Source: Nitratidesulfovibrio sp. SRB-5
Lineage (GTDB): Bacteria > Desulfobacterota > Desulfovibrionia > Desulfovibrionales > Desulfovibrionaceae
Assembly: GCF_019931275.1 (NCBI RefSeq)
Contig: NZ_JAIOTY010000005.1
Location: forward strand, 16,079-80,078
Direction: 5' to 3'
Length of the DNA: 64,000 bases
The notes beneath the pieces were generated by a model. It saw nothing but the letters and a program-made list of their open reading frames with translations, did no database searches and was not told the DNA's origin. Position numbers and translations under genes: made by a program. Positions 44,420 to 53,517 of this stretch are shown here, in pieces (position 1 is the first letter of the stretch; every line of letters begins with the position of its first letter).

Positions 44420-44565
44420 GGGCTGTCTCTAAATTGTCCTTTCGCCCGTTGGCATCGTCAAACTTCACCCGCCATTTCGGTCGAATACGAGAAGAGTATA
44501 CTCCCTCATGGCGGGCTTGTTTTCCTTGCCAACGAACGAAATGCCTAATTTAGAAACAGCCCCTA
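44417..44565. repeat. Long hairpin repeat element, copy 2, plus a solo half at 44572
   Basis: 149 bp. Outer arms TAGGGGCTGTCTCTAAATT (44417-44435) and AATTTAGAAACAGCCCCTA (44547-44565) match at 18 of 19. The left arm contains the stop codon of the transglycosylase gene. The core is the same as the element at 34895 (CCCGTTGGC, GGTCGAATAC, AGTATACTCCCTCA, GCCAACGAAC). A short extra piece, TTCCAAC...GTTGGAA (44572-44598) with CTTTTCGCCCGTTGG, repeats the left half. It sits between convergent genes and may also terminate transcription. Confidence 0.9.
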
Positions 44566-44643
44566 GCGGCTATTCCAACTTGTCTTTTCGCCCGTTGGAA
44601 AAAGGATGGCTGCTGGCCGGGGCTGTTTCCGAATCAGGACGGT

Positions 44644-45447
44644 TCAGACCGGCTTTCCGGTGACAAATCCGAACCACCAGCGCACCAGCGCCGGGCCGTA
44701 CAGCATGTAGATCATGGCCCCCAGGCTGAGGAACGGACCGAAGGGAATGGCCACCTCGCGGGCGGACTGGCCCTCTTCGCGGCGGCGCAGGAACCACGCG
44801 GCGGCCAGCAGGGCCGAAAGGCCCGCCAACAGCGTGACCACGGGCAGGGCCTGCCAGCCGCACAGTCCGCCGATGAGCACCATCAGCTTCACGTCGCCAA
44901 GGCCCATGCCGTCAATGCCGCGCACCCGCTTGAAGCCCGCAAGCACCAGCCAGAACGCGCCGCCGCCCGCCACCGCGCCGATCAGGCTGTCGGCCAGGGG
45001 CATGCCCAGCAGCAGCACGGCGGCCACCGGGGCGGCCACGGCGCCGGTCAGGGTGATGACATCGGGCAGGATGAACGTTTCGAAATCAATGAACGAGGCC
45101 ACCAGCAGCGCCCCGCCGAACACCATGTACACGGCGAAGGGCCACGTGGCGCCAAAGCGAAAGGCCAGCAGCAGGGCCAGCAAGCCGGACACGGCCTCGA
45201 CAGTGGGATAACGGGGGCTGATGCGCTGGCCGCAGGCATGGCAGCGTCCGCGCAGCGCAAGATAGCTGAGGATGGGCACAAGATGCCACGGGCGCAGCCG
45301 CGCGGCGCAGTGCGGGCAGTGCGACGGCGGCCATAGCAGCGACTGGCCCTCGATGGCCCGGTGGATGCACACGTTGTAGAAACTGCCAAGCACAAGGCCC
45401 AGCACCAGCGCAAGCCACGGAAAGACGGCGGGGTCGGTGTACGGCAT
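44644..45447 (-). CDS. pilD: Prepilin peptidase / N-methyltransferase PilD (GspO)
   Basis: 267 residues. N-terminal GSFYNVCIHR, then two CxxC pairs (CPHC, CHAC) of the zinc-binding methylase loop. The aspartic peptidase residues lie in LVASFIDFETFILPD and GIDGMGLGDVKLM (GxGD). About seven TM helices. It removes leaders from the pilins in this window and N-methylates them. On the opposite strand from the pilus genes. Confidence 0.95.
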   Translation of the reverse strand: MPYTDPAVFPWLALVLGLVLGSFYNVCIHRAIEGQSLLWPPSHCPHCAARLRPWHLVPILSYLALRGRCHACGQRISPRYPTVEAVSGLLALLLAFRFGATWPFAVYMVFGGALLVASFIDFETFILPDVITLTGAVAAPVAAVLLLGMPLADSLIGAVAGGGAFWLVLAGFKRVRGIDGMGLGDVKLMVLIGGLCGWQALPVVTLLAGLSALLAAAWFLRRREEGQSAREVAIPFGPFLSLGAMIYMLYGPALVRWWFGFVTGKPV

Positions 45448-45801
45448 GGTGTCTCGGCTCCTTCATTGCGTTGCGCAAGCGACTTCTAGCAGAAGGGGCC
45501 GCGACACGCCATTAGTATACGATACTTGATTATTCCGCCCATCCGCATAGGATCGGGCCAGCCTTTGAGGCGGCATCGGGCAGGCGGAAAAAGGCATCCG
45601 GAAGGCAGGAGCGGGCATCCGCCCCGATCCGGCCAACGAAGATGCAGCCGGATTCGACCATACGTGAACCGGGCCTCGAACCGGCAGGGAACCGGCCCCG
45701 ATTTACCCCGATCTGCCCCGATCTGCCCCGGTTTACCCCGATCTGCCTCGAACCGGCGCACACATCCCCCACCGCCGCCCGCGCGGCGCAAGGAACCACG
45801 C
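45448..45801. other. Intergenic region between divergent pilD and pilT
   Basis: 354 bp. It contains a 10-bp tandem repeat (45696-45745) and, on both sides of it, CCTCGAACCGG (45674 and 45746). No gene supported. Confidence 0.6.
45696..45745. repeat. 10-bp tandem repeat upstream of pilT
   Basis: Five units: CCCCGATTTA, CCCCGATCTG, CCCCGATCTG, CCCCGGTTTA, CCCCGATCTG. Flanked by direct copies of CCTCGAACCGG. Confidence 0.9.
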
Positions 45802-46920
45802 ATGGCACGCATCGACCAGTTCTTCCACATCCTGCACGGGCTTGGCGGCTCGGACCTGCACCTTTCCAGCGGCTGCACGCCCATGGTGCGCGTGCACGGC
45901 ACGCTGCAACGGCTGGATCACCCCGCGCTGGACGACGCCACCCTTGCCGCCATGCTGGACGAGATCATTCCGCCCGCCCGGCGCGACGAATTCGCCGCCA
46001 GCGGCGACCTGGACTTCGGCTACGCCGTGCCCGGCATGGCCCGCTACCGCGCCAACTTCTACCGTCACGAGCGCGGCGTGGGCGCGGCCTTTCGCGAGAT
46101 TCCAGGCAACATCCCCTCGGTGGAGGCGCTGGGCCTGCCCCCGCTGCTGCGCGACCTGGCCATGCTGCCCAAGGGCCTCGTGCTGCTGACCGGCCCCACC
46201 GGCAGCGGCAAGTCCACCACGCTGGCGGCCATGATCGACCATGCCAACGCCCACCGCCGCGACCACATCATCACCATCGAAGACCCGGTGGAATTCGTGC
46301 ACGAGCCGCGCGGGTGCCTGATCAACCAGCGCGAGGTGGGACGCCACACCAAAAGCTTTGCCGCCGCCCTGCGCGGTGCCCTGCGCGAAGACCCGGACAT
46401 CATTCTGGTGGGCGAAATGCGCGACCTCGAAACCATCAGCCTGGCGCTGGAGGCGGCGGAAACCGGGCATCTGGTGCTGTCCACGGTGCACACCATATCC
46501 GCGCCCAAGACCATCGACCGCATCGTCGAGGTGTTTCCGTCCGAGATGCAGGCCCAGATCCGCACCAGCCTTTCGGAAACCCTGCAGGCCGTCATCTCGC
46601 AGGTGCTCTTTCCGCGCGCGGACAGGCCGGGGCGGGTGGCCGCGCTGGAAATCATGCTGGGCGTGCCCGCCGTGCGCAACCTGATCCGCGAAAGCAAGAC
46701 CTACCAGCTGGCCAGCGTGCTGCAAACCGGCAAGAACGCGGGCATGCAGACCCTGGACGATGACATTCTGCGGCTGCTGGGCGCGGGGCTGATCAACCCG
46801 CGCGACGCCGCCGTGCACGTGGCCGACAAGCCGCGCTTCAAGCCGTATCTGGCCGGGGCAGGCGCCACCTCGGTGGCGCGCGCGGATAGCGCGGCGGGCT
46901 TCGCGGATGACGACTTCTGA
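45802..46920 (+). CDS. pilT: Twitching motility / retraction ATPase PilT, copy 2
   Basis: 372 residues from ATG 45802 (AGGA upstream). SDLHLSSGCTPMVRVHG is the canonical PilT start. Walker A TGPTGSGKSTTLAAM, Asp box ITIEDPVEFVHE, the PilT segment INQREVGRHTKSFAAALRGA, Walker B EDPDIILVGEMRDLETI, and His box ETGHLVLSTVHT. It is closer to classical PilT than the gene at 36979. Powers pilus retraction. 32 bp before the ExeA-like gene. Confidence 0.95.
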   Translation: MARIDQFFHILHGLGGSDLHLSSGCTPMVRVHGTLQRLDHPALDDATLAAMLDEIIPPARRDEFAASGDLDFGYAVPGMARYRANFYRHERGVGAAFREIPGNIPSVEALGLPPLLRDLAMLPKGLVLLTGPTGSGKSTTLAAMIDHANAHRRDHIITIEDPVEFVHEPRGCLINQREVGRHTKSFAAALRGALREDPDIILVGEMRDLETISLALEAAETGHLVLSTVHTISAPKTIDRIVEVFPSEMQAQIRTSLSETLQAVISQVLFPRADRPGRVAALEIMLGVPAVRNLIRESKTYQLASVLQTGKNAGMQTLDDDILRLLGAGLINPRDAAVHVADKPRFKPYLAGAGATSVARADSAAGFADDDF

Positions 46921-46952
46921 TTAGCGGGAATCACGGGTGCCGGAGACAAGCC

Positions 46953-49001
46953 ATGAACTACCTTGAATTGCTGGGGCTTTCGCGCGAGCCGTTTTCCACC
47001 TCGCCAGACCCGCTCTCGTACTATCGCGCGCCCGGCCACGAGCTGTGCCTGCACCGGCTGGAAATCGCCGTGCGGTTGCGGCGCGGGCTGAACGTGGTGC
47101 TGGGCGAGGTGGGCACCGGCAAGAGCACCCTGTGCCGCTGCCTGCTGCGCGCCTTTGCCGAACAGCCGGAAGTGACCGCGCACCTGATCCTGGACCCCGG
47201 CTTTGCCAGTGCAGAGGCCTTTGCCCTGCACCTGTGCGAACTGCTGGCCGGGCCTGATGGCGGAACAGGCGCGGGGGGCGCACCCGGCGCGGGAGTCGGC
47301 GGAGGGATGGTCGCCAACTGGGAGGCAGGCGCCTTCAGGGACGACGCCGAACTCGTCCCCATGGCGGCCAACATCACGGTCAGCAGCGCGCCCGCGCAAG
47401 GGCGCGCGCCGGGGGCCGCGCACGCTCTGGCCGAAACCCCACGCACGGCCCCCGGCAGCGAACTGCGGCGCGAGGCCGTGGAGCGCATCCAGGCCGCGCT
47501 GCTGCGCCTGACGCAGGAGCAGCCCGGCCTTCCCGATCCGCAAGGGCAACACGGGCAGCGGGAAGGGGGGCGCATCGTGGTGCTGTGCATCGACGAAGGC
47601 CAGAAGCTGCTGCCAGAATGCCTGGAAGTGTTGCGCGAACTGCTGAACTTCGAGACCAACACCGAAAAGCTGCTCCAGATCATCCTGTTCGGCCAGCGCG
47701 AACTGGAAGACACCATCGCCGCGCTGCCCAACTTCCGCGACCGCATCAACGAATACCTGCCCCTGCGCCCCCTTTCGCGGCGCGAAACCATCCGCATGGT
47801 GCGCCACCGGCTACGCCTTGCGGGCGGCCCCGCCGGAGAGCGGCTGTTCACCCTGCCCGCGCTGCTGGCCGTGCATCACGCCACCGGCGGCTACCCCCGC
47901 AAGATCATGCGCCTGTGCCATCAACTGGTCATGAACCTGCTCATCAACAACCGCCGCCGGGTGACCTGGCGCGAGGTGCTGGCCTTTGCCCACCGCGACG
48001 CGGGGCTGGGCGGCAGGCTGGATACCGGGCCTGCGACCAGCGCGGGGCGGGCTGGGTCCAGTCCGCTCCGCGTGGTGGGGTATGCCGCGCTGACCGCCGT
48101 GCTGCTGGCCGGAGTGCTGCTGGGTGTCGGCGTGCTGACCGGGCGCGTACCCTCCGGCGGCGAACTGCGCCTGCCGTGGGCATCCGGAAACGGACAGGAT
48201 GCCGCCCCCGCCCCCGCCACCGCCACCGCCGAAGTCCGCACGGATGTCGCCACGCAGGACGACACGGGGGGCATGTTCCGACCACTGCTGGCCTTGCTGG
48301 GGTTGTCCGACCAGAGAACCGCATCGGACTCCGGCACGTCGGCGGGGCAAGCCGATGCACCCGGCTCGTCCAGCGCACCCGGTCTTGCCAACTCGGCCAA
48401 TCCCGTCAATCCGGCCAGCTCGCAGGGCCGGGCGGGCACCGCGTCCCGCCCGCTGGCGGCAACGCCCGTGGCGCCTGCCCCGGCGGCGGGATACCCGGCG
48501 TCCGCCGCCCAGCCCACCAGCCAGACCGCGCCCCCTGCCCGGCTGGGGCTGGTGGTGCTGCCGCGCGGTGAAACCCTGCTCGGCCTGCTGGACACCGTGT
48601 ATGGCCGGTCCGCCGCCGTGCTGGACGCGGTGATGCAGGCCAACCCGGCCATCACCAACCCCAACCGTCTGCCTTCCGATACCATTCTGGCCCTGCCCGC
48701 CCTGGCCATGGAGCCGGGCATGGAACGACGCGGCCAGTACGCCCTGCTGCTGGAAAGCCACGCCACGATGGAAGAAGCCTACCGCGCCCTGCGCGCCAGG
48801 GGCGGCGGCAAGCGCGACGTGGTGCTGGCCCCGGTGTGGAAGCCCGACCGGGGGCTGCGCTTCTACCTGATGCCGCCGCGCTTTTTCGCCAGGCCCGCAG
48901 AGGCCCACGCGGCGGCGGAGCGGCTGTTCCCGCGCTTTCCCGCCGCCACGGTGGAGCCCGCCTTTGGCGACGGCGCGGTGTTCTACCGCAGTTTCGACTG
49001 A
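46953..49001 (+). CDS. ExeA/MshM-like AAA ATPase with C-terminal LysM/SPOR-like region
   Basis: 682 residues. The start MNYLELLGLSREPFSTSPDP is typical of ExeA/GspA. Walker A is GEVGTGKSTLCR, Walker B VVLCIDEGQKL; the arginine-finger region is FRDRINEYLPLRPLSRRETI. A low-complexity insertion (about 98-200) splits the ATPase. A TM helix is at about residues 370-395. The exterior part has a LysM-like segment (LPRGETLLGLLDTVYGRSAA) and a SPOR-like end (ESHATMEEAYRALRARGGGK). ExeA binds peptidoglycan to place the secretin; here the LysM/SPOR-like part would do so. Confidence 0.8.
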   Translation: MNYLELLGLSREPFSTSPDPLSYYRAPGHELCLHRLEIAVRLRRGLNVVLGEVGTGKSTLCRCLLRAFAEQPEVTAHLILDPGFASAEAFALHLCELLAGPDGGTGAGGAPGAGVGGGMVANWEAGAFRDDAELVPMAANITVSSAPAQGRAPGAAHALAETPRTAPGSELRREAVERIQAALLRLTQEQPGLPDPQGQHGQREGGRIVVLCIDEGQKLLPECLEVLRELLNFETNTEKLLQIILFGQRELEDTIAALPNFRDRINEYLPLRPLSRRETIRMVRHRLRLAGGPAGERLFTLPALLAVHHATGGYPRKIMRLCHQLVMNLLINNRRRVTWREVLAFAHRDAGLGGRLDTGPATSAGRAGSSPLRVVGYAALTAVLLAGVLLGVGVLTGRVPSGGELRLPWASGNGQDAAPAPATATAEVRTDVATQDDTGGMFRPLLALLGLSDQRTASDSGTSAGQADAPGSSSAPGLANSANPVNPASSQGRAGTASRPLAATPVAPAPAAGYPASAAQPTSQTAPPARLGLVVLPRGETLLGLLDTVYGRSAAVLDAVMQANPAITNPNRLPSDTILALPALAMEPGMERRGQYALLLESHATMEEAYRALRARGGGKRDVVLAPVWKPDRGLRFYLMPPRFFARPAEAHAAAERLFPRFPAATVEPAFGDGAVFYRSFD

Positions 49002-49460
49002 TGCCGCCGGGGGCAGGCCGCCCCATGCCTGCCCTGCCCCCTGCCCACCAGTTCACCAGTTCACCAGTTCACCGGGTCACCGGATCACCGCAGCATCAGA
49101 TCGCCCAGGTTTGCCACACTCCCGACGGCCCGGCCCGGCCCAGCGCCGGGCCGACTTGCGTTTCCGCCACGTTCAGGCCCCGCGCTCCCGGTTCTGCGCC
49201 ATTGTCGCCATCCTGCCGCGCCCCGTTCTTTTTCTCCTTCCGGGCCGCCCGCGCATATCCCGCCATCCGCGCCAGCACGCCGCGCCGCCACCGGGCCGCA
49301 ACGCGCGTCACACCGCCGTCACCATATCCTCACCCAACGCTCTTCCGGGGGTGCTTCCGTATTCCCGAAAAGCGCGCTAAAGAATTTCTAGAGTCCTCGG
49401 ACTACGGAGCGCACGTCGCCCCGCCCAATCCGCCTCGTGGCCCCAACCCCAGGAGCACCC
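49002..49460. other. Intergenic region between the ExeA-like and PhoH genes
   Basis: 459 bp with no gene seen. An 8-bp tandem repeat (CACCAGTT x3, then CACCGGGT, CACCGGAT, CACCGCAG) covers 49046-49093. A hairpin CGGCCCGGC/GCCGGGCCG (49131-49139, 49145-49153) is a probable terminator. Confidence 0.65.
49131..49153 (+). terminator. Hairpin after the ExeA-like gene
   Basis: A 9-bp stem, loop of 5, about 130 bp past the stop codon. No strong T-run. Confidence 0.45.
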
Positions 49461-51035
49461 ATGGCGAAGAAGAAGGTGGACGCAGGCAACGGCAAGCGCC
49501 GCAAGGAACGGGCAGCCCCCGTCACCGGCGCCACATCCGCCCCCGCGCCTTCTGCGATGCTGGAAGAGGCCCCGCCCCTGCCGGAACGCAACGGCAAGAT
49601 CAAGCTCACGTCACTGGAGGATTTCGAGGAACACCGCCAGTCGCACCACGCAGACATCAGGAACGCCGCCCGCACGGCGCCCCGCCCCCCAGGCAAGACA
49701 AGCGTCAGGACCGCCCGCACGCCTGCCCCGTCCCCATCTGCAATGTCCGCCCCGGCAGGCCGCCGCAAGAGCGCCACACGCACCCCCACCGGCGAAATCC
49801 GCAAGCATTACGTCATCGACACCAACGTCCTGCTGGAAGACCCCGGCTGCATCGAGCAGCTGCGCAGCGACAACGAAAACGCCTGCTACCTGCCGCAGAC
49901 CGTGCTGCAAGAGCTGGACAAGCTGAAGCGCCAGCCCGCCAAGGCCCATCTGGTGTCCCGCGCCGTGTCCGCCGTGGAGGCCGCCGTGCTGCGGGGGCAC
50001 CTGCGGGTGGTCACCGGCGACTACCAGGCCCTGGCCCTGCCCTCGTCCGCGCCGGAGGTCAAATCATCTCCCGACCAGTACATCATCGCCGACGCCCGCT
50101 CGCTGCTGGCCACCGTGCCGCGCGAGGAACCCGTGGTGCTGGTTTCCAACGACCGGCTGCTGCGCATCATGGCCGACACCAGTTCCGGCCTGCGCAGCGA
50201 GGAATACCGCTGCTCCATCCCCTTCCGCTCGGAATCGGAACGCTACACCGGCTTCATGCCGCCCGCCGACGTGGTGCCCAACAGCTTCACCTGGGAAGGG
50301 GCATACCCCGTGTTCCACGACCGCGCGCTGGCCACGCAGGAGGTCAAGTTCGCCCCCACCCCGTGGAACATCATACCGCGCGACGTGTACCAGGCGCTGG
50401 CCATGCGCCTGATGCTGGACCCGGACATTCCGCTTGTCAGCCTGCAATCCACGGCGGGCAAGGGCAAGACCTTCCTGGCGCTGGGCTGCGCGCTGGAAAT
50501 GGTGCTGAAGGAAAAGCGCCACAAGCGCATCTTCATCTCGAAGCCGCTGGTGGAAATCGGCCCCAAGCTGGGCTACCTGCCCGGCGACCTGACCGAAAAG
50601 ACCGACCCGTACATGGAATACATCGTGGACCTGATGCTGAAGCTGCACAACGAGCACCGCCGCGCCCCCAACGCGCTGGCGGCCACGCCCAACGGCACCA
50701 GCCTCAGCCGCCTGAACCCCAAGGTGATCCAGGTGCTGCCCATCAACTACACGCGGGGCCGCAACCTGGAAGACTGCGTGGTGATCCTGGACGAAACCCA
50801 GAACCTCTCGCGCGAGGATCTGCGCACCCTGCTCACCCGCATGGGCCGCAACGTGAAGGTGATCTGCATGGGCGACACCCAGCAGGTGGACGCCCCCTTC
50901 AACAGCCCGGAAAACAACGGCCTGAACTGGCTGGTGCGCCTGCTGCGCGGCAACCCCGGCTACGCGCATCTGGTGCTGCGGGGGCGCAAGAGCCGCGGCC
51001 CCATCACCGACATGGTGGTGGCGGCGGGGCTGTAG
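49461..51035 (+). CDS. PIN-PhoH family ATPase (PhoH2/YlaK-like)
   Basis: 524 residues from ATG 49461 (AGGAG upstream). After a disordered 110-residue start comes a PIN nuclease domain (KHYVIDTNVLLEDPGCIEQL; later VVLVSNDRLLRIMA). Then the PhoH ATPase: Walker A LQSTAGKGKTFLALG, Walker B CVVILDETQNLSREDL, and ICMGDTQQVD. PIN-PhoH proteins couple RNA unwinding to RNA cleavage. The usual GxAGTGKT has a Lys in place of Thr (AGKGKT). Monocistronic; a terminator follows. Confidence 0.92.
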   Translation: MAKKKVDAGNGKRRKERAAPVTGATSAPAPSAMLEEAPPLPERNGKIKLTSLEDFEEHRQSHHADIRNAARTAPRPPGKTSVRTARTPAPSPSAMSAPAGRRKSATRTPTGEIRKHYVIDTNVLLEDPGCIEQLRSDNENACYLPQTVLQELDKLKRQPAKAHLVSRAVSAVEAAVLRGHLRVVTGDYQALALPSSAPEVKSSPDQYIIADARSLLATVPREEPVVLVSNDRLLRIMADTSSGLRSEEYRCSIPFRSESERYTGFMPPADVVPNSFTWEGAYPVFHDRALATQEVKFAPTPWNIIPRDVYQALAMRLMLDPDIPLVSLQSTAGKGKTFLALGCALEMVLKEKRHKRIFISKPLVEIGPKLGYLPGDLTEKTDPYMEYIVDLMLKLHNEHRRAPNALAATPNGTSLSRLNPKVIQVLPINYTRGRNLEDCVVILDETQNLSREDLRTLLTRMGRNVKVICMGDTQQVDAPFNSPENNGLNWLVRLLRGNPGYAHLVLRGRKSRGPITDMVVAAGL

Positions 51036-51128
51036 GGCTGGAGGAAACGAGGCTGGCGCGGAAAAACCTTCTCCCCGCATGCGCCAGGCGAAGCATGCCC
51101 CCAATGACCGGATCCGATGAACGCACAC

Positions 51129-51156
51129 AGGGCGGATGCCGCAAGGCATCCGCCCT
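51129..51156 (+). terminator. Rho-independent terminator after PhoH
   Basis: AGGGCGGATGCC (51129-51140) and GGCATCCGCCCT (51145-51156) with a GCAA tetraloop, then T. Confidence 0.75.
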
Positions 51157-51247
51157 TCATCGTGGTACCGGCCGTCCCGCAACGCGAGGGACAAAATGGC
51201 TGCACAGGTCCCTTGCGCGCCCGGTGCGGCACGGATAGCATCCCTGC

Positions 51248-52543
51248 ATGTCCAGCCACCACCCCTCACGCAGGGGCCATGCCCCTTCCACGTCCGCAGC
51301 CGATCTGCCGGACATTCAATTGCCCGCCCCGCAAACCGCAGGCGGCCTGACCGGTCGCGCGCTGCACGGCGTGGGCTGGCTGGTGGGCCGCGCGCTGCGC
51401 GGGGTGGCATTGGGTACGGTGCGGGGCACGACTGCTACAGCACGCGGCATATACGGCGCGTTGCGCTGGCTGGCAGTGTCGGTGTGGCGCATGGCGCGTG
51501 GCCTGTGGGCGATCATCGCCCACGTGGTGGGCGCCATGCTGGGGCGCAAGGGCGGCAAGGCGGCGGGTTCGCCGGACAAGACCGGAACAGCCGGAACAGC
51601 CGGAACAGTTGGCCCGGCTCCCCCGGACGGCAAATCCGGCGCGCCGGGCAGGTCGCAAGCTGCCGACGGCAGGCAGCACCATGCAGGCGGCAATCCGGAA
51701 ACCGGGCAACACGGGGCTACCGCCGCATCTCCGGAAGGCACCGACCGAAGCGCCTCCCCCTACCTGAGCATGCAGCCGCCCGCCATGTCGCCCATTCCGG
51801 CGCGAAAAATGCCGCAAGGCCCCACGCGCCCGCGCGCGCCACGCTCCGGCTGGCCGCTGGCCGTACGGCTGGTACTGCTGGTGGCCCTGCTGATGGGGGG
51901 CGACATCGCCCGCTACGCGGTGTGGCCGCCCGTCGCCACGCTGGCCAAGCAGAATCCCGCCGCCACCTCGTTCATGGAATACCGGCAGGAGCAGTGGGCA
52001 CGGCAGGGGCGAGGCCCCAGCTACCGCCAGATATGGGTGGGACTTGGCAACATCTCGCGCAATCTGGTGCTGGCCGTGACCATCGCCGAGGACGACAAGT
52101 TCTGGCAGCACGAGGGGTTCGACCTGGACGGCATGGAAGAGGCCTTCCTGCGCAACATCGAGGAAGGGCGCATTGCCGCCGGGGGCAGCACCATCACCCA
52201 GCAGCTTGCGAAAAACCTGTGGTTCACGCCGGAAAAAAGCCTGTCACGCAAGGCCAAGGAGGCCATCATGGCCTGGCGGCTGGAGCGCGAACTGTCCAAG
52301 AAGCGCATCCTGGAACTGTACCTGAACGTGGTGGAATGGGGCGATGGCGTGTTCGGGGCCGAGGCCGCCGCGCGTCACCACTTCGGCAAGTCCGCCGCCG
52401 CGCTTACCTCGTGGGAAGCGGCCCGCCTTGCGGCGGTGCTGCCCAATCCCCTGCGCTGGTCACCCACGGGCACCTCGCGCGGGGTGCAGGTGCGGGCGTC
52501 CATCATCCATTCACGCATGGAACGACGGATGGGGGGCGGCTGA
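51248..52543 (+). CDS. mtgA: Monofunctional peptidoglycan glycosyltransferase MtgA with long N-terminal extension
   Basis: 431 residues. The C-terminal 235 residues are a GT51 domain: TM helix LAVRLVLLVALLMG, AVTIAEDDKFWQHEGFDLDG with catalytic Glu, GGSTITQQLAKNLWFTPEKS, and ELYLNVVEWGDGVFGAEAAA. It polymerises lipid II. The first about 195 residues are extra: an amphipathic, Arg/Gly/Ala-rich segment (GRALHGVGWLVGRALRGVAL) and a low-complexity linker. MtgA is normally about 240 residues. The start at 51248 has a weak ribosome-binding site, so a shorter start (for example ATG 51770 or 51785) is possible. Confidence 0.88.
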   Translation: MSSHHPSRRGHAPSTSAADLPDIQLPAPQTAGGLTGRALHGVGWLVGRALRGVALGTVRGTTATARGIYGALRWLAVSVWRMARGLWAIIAHVVGAMLGRKGGKAAGSPDKTGTAGTAGTVGPAPPDGKSGAPGRSQAADGRQHHAGGNPETGQHGATAASPEGTDRSASPYLSMQPPAMSPIPARKMPQGPTRPRAPRSGWPLAVRLVLLVALLMGGDIARYAVWPPVATLAKQNPAATSFMEYRQEQWARQGRGPSYRQIWVGLGNISRNLVLAVTIAEDDKFWQHEGFDLDGMEEAFLRNIEEGRIAAGGSTITQQLAKNLWFTPEKSLSRKAKEAIMAWRLERELSKKRILELYLNVVEWGDGVFGAEAAARHHFGKSAAALTSWEAARLAAVLPNPLRWSPTGTSRGVQVRASIIHSRMERRMGGG

Positions 52544-52551
52544 TCCGCCCC
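52533..52551. terminator. Hairpin between convergent mtgA and methyltransferase genes
   Basis: GGGGCGG (52533-52539) and CCGCCCC (52545-52551) span the mtgA stop codon; the gap between the two genes is only 20 bp. Confidence 0.4.
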
Positions 52552-52563
52552 TGTCCGGACGGG

Positions 52564-53283
52564 CTATCTGCCGGTTTCGAATGCCGCCGTGGCCACCACG
52601 TTGCTGCGCAGCAGGGGCACATGGCGCAGCAGCGCCCAGGTGAAGTTGGGCATGAACTTCAGGCTGGAATCCTGCGTGGAACGGACATCCCGCACCTCGA
52701 AACCGGCCACGGTCAGAACCTTGGCCAGCGTATAGGGCGTGAACCAGTAGCGGTGATCGGTGTTGATCACCTCTTGCCCACGCAACGCCAACTTGAAATT
52801 CTTGTAGAAAAAGGCGTTGGGTACCGTGATGATCACTGCCCCGGCGCGTCCCGCGTAGGTTTCGCGCAGCCTGCGCAAGAACCCCACCGGGTCGTCCATG
52901 TGCTCCAGCACCTCGCCAAGCACGATGTAGTCCCACCATCCGGCCAGCCGTTCGTCCTGCGAGAACATGTCCAGTACGGCCACGTTGTCGCACCCGTAGC
53001 GGGTGTTCAGTTCCGCAACAGCGTGTTCGTTCACGTCCACGCCAAGGCAGCGCGCGGCCACGCCGGTGATGCAGCCGTGCAGCCACGTGCCATCGCGCAT
53101 CTTTTTTTCCAGCAGTTCCGCGTGGTCGGCGCACCCCACGTGCAGGACACTTTTTCCCGCCACCCGCTGCAGTATGTAGTCGAACCGGGTGGCCGTCTGG
53201 TCGGAACAGCTCAGGGAAAACCTGTAGCTGCTGCGGAATTCGGCCCCCCGCAGCATGGCAAGATCGCGCTCTGTCGGTTTCAC
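52564..53283 (-). CDS. Class I SAM-dependent methyltransferase
   Basis: 239 residues from GTG 53283 (AGGA 8 nt upstream). Motif I is KSVLHVGCADHAELL, then LGVDVNEHAVAELN, and the post-motif WWDYIVLGEVLEHMDDPVGF typical of methyltransferase 11/23 families. Substrate unknown. FRSSYRFSLSCSDQTATRFD at the N-terminus and the EVLEHMDDP motif are seen in methyltransferases linked with surface polysaccharides, but there is no such cluster here. Confidence 0.8.
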   Translation of the reverse strand: MKPTERDLAMLRGAEFRSSYRFSLSCSDQTATRFDYILQRVAGKSVLHVGCADHAELLEKKMRDGTWLHGCITGVAARCLGVDVNEHAVAELNTRYGCDNVAVLDMFSQDERLAGWWDYIVLGEVLEHMDDPVGFLRRLRETYAGRAGAVIITVPNAFFYKNFKLALRGQEVINTDHRYWFTPYTLAKVLTVAGFEVRDVRSTQDSSLKFMPNFTWALLRHVPLLRSNVVATAAFETGR

Positions 53284-53517
53284 GGTATCAGTCCTGCTCC
53301 GTTTCGGATGACCATGGGCGCCTGTACGACGGCATCCGCCAAAAGGCGCGCCACCTGCCCGGCACACCCACGCGCACGGCGGCGCAGGGGATGGCGTGCA
53401 ATGCCAGGCAATGAAAGCAACGTACAGCTACGTCAAGGCCCCCGAAAAAACAACCCGCCATGGTACGGGCGGAGCGGGCTGGCTCGCCTGCGCATTCCGC
53501 CGGTGCGGCAATCGAAA

